Below, one piece after another: positions 12,201 through 24,200 of a stretch of DNA of 64,000 nucleotides. How positions within the stretch are numbered: the first letter of the stretch is position 1; every line of letters starts with the position of its first letter. Origin of the DNA: Aquarana catesbeiana (lineage: Eukaryota > Chordata > Amphibia > Anura > Ranidae); contig NC_133326.1 of assembly GCF_042186555.1 (NCBI RefSeq), positions 99,508,625 to 99,572,624 on the forward strand, given 5' to 3'. Under the pieces are notes generated by a model, which did no database searches, was not told the DNA's origin, and saw only the letters and a program-made list of their open reading frames with translations. Both the position numbers and the translations under genes were made by a program.

Positions 12201-15200
12201 GTGATGATGGAGAAATGTCTCTATACAGGAAGGAAGGAGGCTGTATATAGCTGTATACACTACAGGACAGGACAGATGATGTATATCTGAAGTCAATTCA
12301 GTGATGATGGAGGAAGGTCTCTCCTTAGGGCCGATCGCTGTATGCAGGGCTTTTTTTCTCAGACAATAGGTGCAGGAACTCCCCCTTTCCGAGTCACCCC
12401 TTCTCTCCGCCCCCTACCCACCTCCCAGTACCATTCCTTTTAGACAATATAGAACCAAGTATCATTTTGAGGTGCTAAGTAATTTGTATGGAATTTGGTA
12501 ATGATATCAAGAAAAGCAGTAAAATATATCCCCTGCAGCCAGCAACAATAGGTCCCCCTAACAACAATGGACCAACCACAACATAATTTCCCCGCCAGCA
12601 TCAACAGATCTCCGCACAGCCAGCATTAATAGTCTGTCAGGCTGCCATCAACAATAGACCCCTCCCCCAACAGTAGATCTCTTTCAGCAACAACTGATCC
12701 CCCAGGAACATAACACCCCCCCAGCAACAATAGGTCCCCCACCAGCAACAATAGGCCTCCCCAGCAACAATAGACCCCCCTTGCAAAAATAGATCCCCAG
12801 CAGTGATCATCAATAACCTGCAGCACACCCCAGCACCCCTTGCCATTACATACAGTCAGTCCAAGAGGTGCCGGAACTGCGTTCCCCCGCGTTCCCACTG
12901 AAAAAAAGCCCTGGCTGTATGTACATACACATATCCCAATCATTCATTCCCTGGGCCTAGTCTGCACTGCCTGAGGTGGACTGAGTGGAGAGACAAGCGG
13001 AAGTATGTGCAGAGCGGAGGGGCTCTGGGCTATCAGTGGGATTATGATACCAGCTGAGAGTAGTAATAGTGGGCCGCAGCACTTCTCATTCGGTGCTGCA
13101 CTGCTGCTTACCCGTCCGGCCAAATATCAGAGAGGTGCCTGCTCAGGCCTTGCTGTGCGTTCCATAACATCCACACATTGCCTTTAGTTATAGTTTAAAG
13201 GACTACTTTTTTTTTCATGACTAGCTTTGGGGAGGCAGTCCCCCTATTGATGGGCCACCACTGATGCCAGCCATTCTGAATGGGCAAAGCTCCAGCACTT
13301 GCTTGTAAAAATGGAGCTTACCCACCTCCTTCTGCCTCACAGATATTCCTATTGGCCATTAAGGAAATCCATCATAGTGATGGACCAACTGGGTAGTGGA
13401 ATGTATGGGAATAAGCAAGCTACAACACTACCCAGAATGTGCAGGCACCTCTAGGTTCCTTCAATTTATACTTAAGTCAGGAACACCATGTCAGCCATCA
13501 GAGAGATCGTGCCAGCCATAAGGCTCATGCTCATGCACACGTGAGGCACACACATAGGAACATACATACATCAGCATGTATGTGGATGCATGGACAATTC
13601 TACCACAAATACTGGCACCTATTGGCCTATTTAAACCTGTGATCATTTCTGGATTGGCCCATTTAAGCAAAAGAACATTGCTGTGTGGTCTTTCAGCTTG
13701 TATCTTTGTTATCCCTGATCCAGAATTGACTCTGTTATTGACCTAGCCCTCATTTGACCTGCCTTTGGCTTACCCTTGCCTGCTTATGTCTGCTGCCTAC
13801 CTGTGTTACTGACCTCAGCCTAGACTCTTTACTAAGGTTTTGCCTGTCAATTCTCTACCTCGTCGTCTGCCTGCTGCCAACCTCCACTCATCTCTGGCCT
13901 TGATGCTGCTCGTGATCTGGTGTCTTCCTACTCAACTGTTACCAAACTTGGCTTGTGACCCAGTTCTGCTCTCTACTGGTCTGGGTGAAGTCAGGGCACC
14001 CTCTCAGCTGTGCTTCTGTATATCTGTTGCCAAGTTCAAATCTGCCATTCCAATTTCCAAGCACCTGTGCCCTTCCATTGCCCTGCTTGCACAGGAACTG
14101 AACAAGAGGCCACCCCATCTCAAGCTCCTCAAACAGGTACATGACAACTTGCTTGCAGCTCCCTTGACTATGACTAATGTGAATGCGACTCTTTTTTTTA
14201 AAGGGGCAGAGTCGCATTCACATTAGTCATAGTCAAGGCTGAAAGTTTTACCCCTGCTCAGCCTCCAAACAAAAGGTGAAATCCAGTCAAAGCACTGTTT
14301 TTGTTTTTTATTTTGCTGTATATATCCCAGTTGGGAAGATTTACACCTACTTACTGTCAAGGTGTGTAGGCACTGCGGTTAAATTAAACTATAATGAAAG
14401 GCTTCATATAGAGTGGAGAGAAATTATAACACTTGTCAGGTTTTTACTGCTGTAAAATATTACATTTTGGGTTGTGCCCAGTAATAAAGGGGAAATCTTT
14501 CAATAGGGATACTAATTCTGGTCACCCTGGTGACAATCAAGGATTCCCTCACTATGAGGGTATTTCCTCTCACTCCCTGTTTTGACTATGGGACAGGTAG
14601 CAAATCTTCCCAATCGAACACAGATGGCAAAAACTAATGGGTTATACCCCTCTTGTACTCTATCCAAAATGAAAAAAAAGTGGCTTTAGTTCTTTAATAA
14701 AAAAAATAAAATCTGTAGAGAAAGGGATCATTTCATTACACATATATATTCAATGGAGTTAATTCTCAAAGAATAAACATACTCAGGCCTCTGTCACGCT
14801 CATCCTGCTCCCCTTCTTGCTTTCTTCTACAGCGACAGCAAAGACGTTTCAGGATGATGTACAAGTGGCTAAATATTATCATTGGAGGAGGTAGGACGGG
14901 CCGGTCGTGAAAAGTCATAATGAGCTGGTAACGCTGGAACTTCCATACTTGATTTGAAATAGACTTTACTTCAAAAAAGGTGTTACTATAAAAAAAAAAA
15001 AGAGAATATAGAAAGTATAATCAATACACAAAAACTCCCAAACAAATAGTTTGTAACAGTTTATATATTACATTGTAATAGTAAGCCTGCTATGAAAGAA
15101 AATGTCATATTATAAAGACTCCAACAGCTACCTATTTCTGAAAAATATACATATATGGTGAACTGTTAGGAGTTCTAAATTAAAGACATAAACAGGATTT

Positions 15201-18200
15201 AACCTCCCTGGCGGTATGATTATTTCGGATTTTAGGTGCTGAAAGCGGTACAATTATTTTGCATGGAAATTTGGCGTTTTATATTGTAGGTCTGTAAATC
15301 TTAACAATAACACACTTAAATCTGTCCAAACCAGAGTCTAGTAGATATCCCGGGTATGATAAAGTTTGAAACACAAAAACATAAATTATAATATAATAAA
15401 TAAAAATAAATAATTAAAAAAAAAAAAAAAAATAGTAATAAAATAAATTTCCCCACAATTCACTATCGCTCAATTCTGCAAGTGTTCTAATTTACTATCG
15501 CTGTTTTCTAGCTGGTCTAAAGCCACTTTTGACGTAAAGGGACACTTTTTGGTTGCTATGGACAATCTCCAGTTTCCAGGCAGAAAGAACAGTGTATATC
15601 ATGTAAAACTGCATGCAGGGCATGGGACAAAGCACTGGGGACAAAAGGGATGTGAAATCATTTCATACAGTACTGTAATCTGTAAGATTACAGTACTGTA
15701 TGTGTTATGATTTTTACTTTTTTTTTAATTTGCCGCCAGGCTCCGCCCCCGTGCGTCGCGCCGCTCGCAGGGAACGGAGCCTGGCACGGAGAGGCTTCGG
15801 AGGAGGACGGAGCCCTCGGACACTGCGGGTGACATCGCAGGATCCCGGGGACAAGGTAACTAAAGCCGCCCCAGGATCCTGCAATGCGATCCCGAGTGTG
15901 GCTCGGGGTTACCGCTAATGGTACTGAATTTTAACCCCGAGCCACACTCGGGAATACCGCCAGGGAGGCTACACAACAAAAAGAATAACTATGTTTAATA
16001 CTATATTGACATAAAATAGTACATGGATGTAAGACTAGATATGTTTATTCTATATGTTTATTCTATGTGTAATGTTTTACTGAACAAAATGTACGAATTA
16101 TATGTATTATGAGAATAATTTTCGAAAATAAAAAGAATTTTGAGTATAATACTATATTCAAAGTTGAAAACAAGAGCTAACACTAAAAACTGCCAAACGG
16201 TTTAACCACTTAAGGATCGGAAGGATTTACCCCCTTAATGACCAGGCCATTTTTTGCAATACGGCACTGCGTCGCTTTAACTGACAATTGCGCGGCCATG
16301 CGACGCTGTACCCAAACAAAATTTATATCCTTTTTTTTTTCCCACAAATAGAGCTTTCTTGTGGTGGTATTTGGCGGCTATCAGTCCAGGCACTTGGCAG
16401 TTCCAGACTTCCAGAGTTGGGATGACCTGGTACCTAGACTGATATTGGTGATGTCAACAGACTTCAGTCCGCTCTCTGTGGAAAATGGGTCACAGGTGTG
16501 CAAAACTAATTGCACTCCTGTGACCCATAGGAGAAGCCCAGCCAAACAAGCTCAGGCTGGACTTCTCCTTTAAAGCGGAGTTCCACCCAAAAATGGAACT
16601 TAAGTGAAGGTGACTCCCTGACATGCCACATTTGGCATGTCATTTTTTTTCAGGGGGGGGGGGAGCGGATACCCTCTTTTTAGGAGCATCCAGTTCCTAT
16701 TTCCTCCCGGGGCTCTGCGGAGGCAGAAGGAAGTTCACCTCTCCCCCCTCCCTCCATGCAATCTTCTGGGACACGTCACAGGTCCCAGAAGATTGCCCAG
16801 CCAATCACAGCGTGCAGCGTAGCTTGTGCATGTGCAGTGCGTGCCCAGCTGTGAAGCCACAGTCGGGCGCCCACAGTCACAATGCCAGCGCCTGGGAGAG
16901 GAGGGGGAGAGGAGCGGGGCTTCGTTCGCCCGCATCGCTGGACCGTGGGACAGGTGAGTGTCCCATTATTAAAAGTCAACAGCTACACTTTTTGTAGCTG
17001 CTGACTTTTATATAGGTGGAGCGCCGCTTTAAATGGCATTTTAATGACAGAAATGGTTTGTGGCTAGAAACAGTGAGAATAACTGGTTTCAATTGCAATT
17101 GGGAAGTATTTATTTTTAAAAAGCTCTTGCTAGAAAAGTAAAAATAACTGCGAAAAGATTTAAGCCAACATTTTTGCAGTTGAACACTTGTTCTGGAATG
17201 ACACCAGAATAGGCTTTCTAAGAAAACAAACTGCCATGGAACTGCCCCTCTTACTTTTTTTAAATCATTCCCCTCCCAAAATAAAAAATATCCTCCTTTT
17301 AAATAGCGAGTTAATGAAAATAGTTTTAGTAAGAAGCAGACAGAAAACTGCAAAAAATATTCCCATGGCTTACAGTTGTCACCACCAGAAAGCTAAAAAT
17401 AACTGCAAAAAGATTTAAATGAATATATCTGCACTTGAACAACTTGAACACCTGTCACAGAACCACACCACAAGAAAACATTTGAAAAGGATAAAAACTG
17501 CCACTGAACTGCTCAACTGACTTTCTATAAAATCTTTTAAATGGCAGAATTTATGTTTTTTAGCTAGAAACAGAGATAAAACCACAGTGTCATTAGAGCA
17601 ATATATAGCGTCACTAGGGCAGTGTCAATAGGGCAGAGGTTGGTGTCTGTAGAGTAGTGAACATTTTCACTCAGTAGAGCAGTGGATGGTGTCAGTCAGT
17701 AGAGCAGTGGATGGTGTCACTCAGTAGAGCAGTGGATGGTGTCACTCAGTAGAGCAGTGGATGGTGTCACTCAGTAGAGCAGTGGATGGTGTCAGTCAAT
17801 AGAGCAGTGGACGGTGTCACTCAGTAGAGCAGTGGACGGTGTCACTCAGTAGAGCAGTGGATGGTGTCACTCAGTAGAGCAGTGGATGGTGTCAGTAAGG
17901 CAGTGGATGGTGTCATTAGTATCTTAGTTTATTTTATTTTATGTTATTTTTCATAATTTTATTTTTTAATTATTTTATGCAATTTTATTTGTTATGATAT
18001 TTTCCTATTTTTTTAACAGCTTTGCTGAGAGGATTTGGTGAAATATCAGGGATCTAATCGGACCCCTAATGTCTCACTTTTGAGACAGAGAAAGGACTGT
18101 ATCCTCAATCCCCATTTCTGCAGTCTCAGCTGAACTAAACAAATGAACAGGAAGAGCTCTGCTCATTCACAAACTGAAGCAAAGTAAACAGAGTTTACTA

Positions 18201-21200
18201 TACTTCAGTTATGAATAAACACAGTAAGTGATCAGTACAGATCATTCACTGTGTTTGTTTAGAAAAAGAAGGGGCCCGTAAATGACATATTTACTTGCCC
18301 CTTCCCCCACTCTCCACCCTGAAACAATCCCTGCCGCAGCCAGCGGGAAAGAGAGAAAAGGGAAAGCCGGAGACTCTGCGAGGGGAAGGAGCACCAGGGG
18401 AGCACACATTGGGCCCAGGGCAGCAGAAGGGAGGGAACCTGGACAGGAGGGGTGGTGGGGGAAGCATTTACTGGAATTTATCCCCTGTAGTTCTCCCCAG
18501 CAGCAGCTGAAAGTTGGCTGGAGGCAGGGGAGGAGAAGCAGGCTTTTAGCTGTTGTGGGGGGGGCGACTACAAGGGATCAGTTTCAGTAAATGTTGCCCC
18601 TGCCGCTTTTCCTGTCCAGGTTTCCCTTCTTTCTGCTTGTCAGCAGTGCAGCATGCTAAGCTGTTCCTTCCCTGCACCACTCAGCATATGTGGGAGGAGC
18701 AGTTCAGGAGTCAGCAAGGAAAGGACGCAGTCTACCCATCACCTGCCCGCGATTGACGGGTTGCTGACCCCTGCCATGCCATAGTTTTTAGTCTCTATAG
18801 CTTTTACATAGTCTAAATAAAGACAGTTTTTTTTTCAACCAAAGAAATGTAACAAAATAAATTTTGGCCTTAGTGCCGGTTCAAACAGGGGCGACCTGTC
18901 AGGCAATTTGTCAGCCTGACAAGTTGTACTCCATTCAGTACAATGGAACTGTTTTAATAGGAGCGACTCAAGTCACTTCGACTTAGAAAAAGGTTCCTGT
19001 ACTACTTTGGGGCGACTTCAGAGCGGCTTGCATTGACTTACCGGTATATTGAATAGTCATTTGCAAGCCGCGCTGAGGTCGAGCTGTGCGGGACGGCTTC
19101 AGAGTTGGATGACTTTGAAGCCACCCCTGTGTGAACCGGCACTAAATGTATGAAAAAAGATTATTTATTTATTTGCAAAGTTGTATAACAAAACTTAAGG
19201 GAAGCGTTTTTTTTTTTTCAACATTTTCAGTCAATTTTTCTTTATATAGTAAAAGGCTAAAAATCCAGCGGTGCCTAAATACTATATAAAAATCAAAAGT
19301 CAAAACAATGATATAAAATTAATTTGGGTACAGTGTTGCATGACCAATGAGTAAATGTCTCCCAAAGTATCACAATGCTGAAAACTCAAACATGGCCTGG
19401 ACAGGAAGAGGATTTAACATGCCAGTCTTCAAGTGGTTAGGTCAATGCCCCCAAAAATAAAAAATATCAGTCCAGGCACTTGGCAGTTCCAGACTTCCAG
19501 AGTTGGGATGACCTGGTACCTAGACTGATATTGGTGATGTCAACAGACTTCAGTCCGCTCTCTGTGGAAAATGGGTCACAGGTGTGCAAAACTAATTGCA
19601 CTCCTGTGACCCATAGGAGAAGCCCAGCCAAACAAGCTCAGGCTGGACTTCTCCTTTAAAGCGGAGTTCCACCCAAAAATGGAACTTAAGTGAAGGTGAC
19701 TCCCTGACATGCCACATTTGGCATGTCATTTTTTTTCAGGGGGGGGGGGAGCGGATACCCTCTTTTTAGGAGCATCCAGTTCCTATTTCCTCCCGGGGCT
19801 CTGCGGAGGCAGAAGGAAGTTCACCTCTCCCCCCTCCCTCCATGCAATCTTCTGGGACACGTCACAGGTCCCAGAAGATTGCCCAGCCAATCACAGCGTG
19901 CAGCGTAGCTTGTGCATGTGCAGTGCGTGCCCAGCTGTGAAGCCACAGTCGGGCGCCCACAGTCACAATGCCAGCGCCTGGGAGAGGAGGGGGAGAGGAG
20001 CGGGGCTTCGTTCGCCCGCATCGCTGGACCGTGGGACAGGTGAGTGTCCCATTATTAAAAGTCAACAGCTACACTTTTTGTAGCTGCTGACTTTTATATA
20101 GGTGGAGCGCCGCTTTAAATGGCATTTTAATGACAGAAATGGTTTGTGGCTAGAAACAGTGAGAATAACTGGTTTCAATTGCAATTGGGAAGTATTTATT
20201 TTTAAAAAGCTCTTGCTAGAAAAGTAAAAATAACTGCGAAAAGATTTAAGCCAACATTTTTGCAGTTGAACACTTGTTCTGGAATGACACCAGAATAGGC
20301 TTTCTAAGAAAACAAACTGCCATGGAACTGCCCCTCTTACTTTTTTTAAATCATTCCCCTCCCAAAATAAAAAATATCCTCCTTTTAAATAGCGAGTTAA
20401 TGAAAATAGTTTTAGTAAGAAGCAGACAGAAAACTGCAAAAAATATTCCCATGGCTTACAGTTGTCACCACCAGAAAGCTAAAAATAACTGCAAAAAGAT
20501 TTAAATGAATATATCTGCACTTGAACAACTTGAACACCTGTCACAGAACCACACCACAAGAAAACATTTGAAAAGGATAAAAACTGCCACTGAACTGCTC
20601 AACTGACTTTCTATAAAATCTTTTAAATGGCAGAATTTATGTTTTTTAGCTAGAAACAGAGATAAAACCACAGTGTCATTAGAGCAATATATAGCGTCAC
20701 TAGGGCAGTGTCAATAGGGCAGAGGTTGGTGTCTGTAGAGTAGTGAACATTTTCACTCAGTAGAGCAGTGGATGGTGTCAGTCAGTAGAGCAGTGGATGG
20801 TGTCACTCAGTAGAGCAGTGGATGGTGTCACTCAGTAGAGCAGTGGATGGTGTCACTCAGTAGAGCAGTGGATGGTGTCAGTCAATAGAGCAGTGGACGG
20901 TGTCACTCAGTAGAGCAGTGGACGGTGTCACTCAGTAGAGCAGTGGATGGTGTCACTCAGTAGAGCAGTGGATGGTGTCAGTAAGGCAGTGGATGGTGTC
21001 ATTAGTATCTTAGTTTATTTTATTTTATGTTATTTTTCATAATTTTATTTTTTAATTATTTTATGCAATTTTATTTGTTATGATATTTTCCTATTTTTTT
21101 AACAGCTTTGCTGAGAGGATTTGGTGAAATATCAGGGATCTAATCGGACCCCTAATGTCTCACTTTTGAGACAGAGAAAGGACTGTATCCTCAATCCCCA

Positions 21201-24200
21201 TTTCTGCAGTCTCAGCTGAACTAAACAAATGAACAGGAAGAGCTCTGCTCATTCACAAACTGAAGCAAAGTAAACAGAGTTTACTATACTTCAGTTATGA
21301 ATAAACACAGTAAGTGATCAGTACAGATCATTCACTGTGTTTGTTTAGAAAAAGAAGGGGCCCGTAAATGACATATTTACTTGCCCCTTCCCCCACTCTC
21401 CACCCTGAAACAATCCCTGCCGCAGCCAGCGGGAAAGAGAGAAAAGGGAAAGCCGGAGACTCTGCGAGGGGAAGGAGCACCAGGGGAGCACACATTGGGC
21501 CCAGGGCAGCAGAAGGGAGGGAACCTGGACAGGAGGGGTGGTGGGGGAAGCATTTACTGGAATTTATCCCCTGTAGTTCTCCCCAGCAGCAGCTGAAAGT
21601 TGGCTGGAGGCAGGGGAGGAGAAGCAGGCTTTTAGCTGTTGTGGGGGGGGCGACTACAAGGGATCAGTTTCAGTAAATGTTGCCCCTGCCGCTTTTCCTG
21701 TCCAGGTTTCCCTTCTTTCTGCTTGTCAGCAGTGCAGCATGCTAAGCTGTTCCTTCCCTGCACCACTCAGCATATGTGGGAGGAGCAGTTCAGGAGTCAG
21801 CAAGGAAAGGACGCAGTCTACCCATCACCTGCCCGCGATTGACGGGTTGCTGACCCCTGCCATGCCATAGTTTTTAGTCTCTATAGCTTTTACATAGTCT
21901 AAATAAAGACAGTTTTTTTTTCAACCAAAGAAATGTAACAAAATAAATTTTGGCCTTAGTGCCGGTTCAAACAGGGGCGACCTGTCAGGCAATTTGTCAG
22001 CCTGACAAGTTGTACTCCATTCAGTACAATGGAACTGTTTTAATAGGAGCGACTCAAGTCACTTCGACTTAGAAAAAGGTTCCTGTACTACTTTGGGGCG
22101 ACTTCAGAGCGGCTTGCATTGACTTACCGGTATATTGAATAGTCATTTGCAAGCCGCGCTGAGGTCGAGCTGTGCGGGACGGCTTCAGAGTTGGATGACT
22201 TTGAAGCCACCCCTGTGTGAACCGGCACTAAATGTATGAAAAAAGATTATTTATTTATTTGCAAAGTTTTATAACAAAACTTAAGGGAAGCGTTTTTTTT
22301 TTTTCAACATTTTCAGTCAATTTTTCTTTATATAGTAAAAGGCTAAAAATCCAGCGGTGCCTAAATACTATATAAAAATCAAAAGTCAAAACAATGATAT
22401 AAAATTAATTTGGGTACAGTGTTGCATGACCAATGAGTAAATGTCTCCCAAAGTATCACAATGCTGAAAACTCAAACATGGCCTGGACAGGAAGAGGATT
22501 TAACATGCCAGTCTTCAAGTGGTTAGGTCAATGCCCCCAAAAATAAAAAATATATAATTTTTAAATATTTTAAATGGCATTTTAATGAAAGAAATGAATG
22601 AGTTTTATATAAATTCCCAAGCTTAATCTCAATTAGGAAGCATTTGCAAAAGCTGTTGATAGGGAAAAATAACTTGCAAAAGATTTAAACAAGCCTTTTT
22701 GCACTTGAACACATGTTCCAGAACTAGAGAACTTTCAAAAAGAATAGAAACTTCCAGAGAATTGGTCATTCATGTTTATTTTTTTTTAAAGCACCCCCAA
22801 AATAGCAAGTGTCCTCTAAAATCTTTTCATTTGCATTTTAATTAAAGGAATGAATGACTTTTAGTTAGAAACAGCAAGAAAATCACATACAAAAATTAAT
22901 AATTTAAGCGGTACATGTCCGATCTAACCAAATAGATAGAACTGTACAATTATTAAAGCTTGCTGTCCATTTATTTGGTGAAGGAGGCAGAACATGTGAA
23001 GTTTCATCTTGTACAGTGCCTTGAAAAAGTATTCATACCCTTTGACATTTTCCACATTTTGTCATGTTACAACCAAAAACGTAAATGTGTTTTATTGGGA
23101 TTTTATGCAATAGACCAACACAAAGTGGTGCATAATTGTGAAGTGGAAGGAAAACGATAAATGGTTTTCAAATTTTTTTGCAAATAAATATGTGAAAAGT
23201 GTGGCGTGCATTTGTATTCAGCCCCCCTGAGTGGATACTTTATAGAAACACCTTTTGCTTTAATTACAGTCTTTTTGGGGGTGTCTCTAACAGCTTTGCA
23301 CATCTAGAGAGTGACATTTTTGCCAATTCTTCTTTGAAAAATAGCTTAAACTCTGTCAGATTGGATGGAGAGCACTTTTCAAGTCTTGCCACAGATTCTC
23401 AATTGGATTTAGGTCTGGACTTTGACTGGGCCATTCTAACACATGAATATGCTAAACCATTCCATTGTAGCTCAGACTGTATGTTTAGGGTCGTTGTCCT
23501 GCTGGAAGGTAAACCTCTGCCCCAGTCTCAAGTCTTTTGCAGACTCTTATGCCGTGTACACACGACCGGTTTTGCCGTCGGAATAAAATCCGAAGGTTTC
23601 TCTGACGGAACTCCGACGGAATTCCATTCAAATGGTCTTGTCTACACACAGTCAACCCAAAGTCCGACCAAAGTCCGACCGTCAAGAACGCAGTGACGTA
23701 CAACACTTACGATGGGACTAGAAAAAGGAAGTTCAATAGCCAGTAGCCAATAGCTTCCATCTCGTACCTGCTTCAGAGCATGCATCGTTTTTGGCTCGTT
23801 GGAACAGCATACAGACGATCGGTTTTCCTGATAGGAATTGGTTCCGTCGGAAATATTTAGAACATGTTCCATTTCTAGGTCCATCAGAATTTTCGAAATA
23901 CAAAGTCTGATGAGGCCTACACACGATTGAAATAGATGATGAAAAGCTTCCGTCTGACTTTTTCTGTCGGACATTTTGTTTGTGTGTACGCGGCATAACA
24001 GATTTTCTTCTAAGATTGCCCTATATTTGGCTCCATCCATCTTCCCATCAACTCTGATCAGCTTCCCTTTCCCTGCTGAAGAAAAGCATCCCTACAACAT
24101 GATGCTGCTACCATCATGTTTCACGGTGGGGATGGTGTGTTCAGGGTGATGTGTAGTGTTAGCTTTCCGCCACACATAGTGTTTTGCTTTTGGGCCAAAA

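Larger units (their letters stand above)
16379..19464. repeat. Tandem duplication, unit 1 (3,086 bp)
   Basis: The sequence from TATCAGTCCAGG at 16379 recurs without a gap at 19465, offset by exactly 3,086. Breakpoints share only TAT, so this looks like a microhomology junction. By eye the two units are almost identical; I noticed one substitution (G at 19183, T at 22269). It contains a TTAA MITE, a 25-bp minisatellite, a diverged repeat of about 270 bp and another MITE. Repeated ORFs at offset 3,086 are duplicated noise. Confidence 0.95.

Noticed and set aside
16623..21842. Pairs of identical ORFs 3,086 bp apart, suggesting a duplicated gene
   Set aside because: They lie in MITE and intron sequence, overlap on both strands and match no family. 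They are identical only because the DNA was duplicated.
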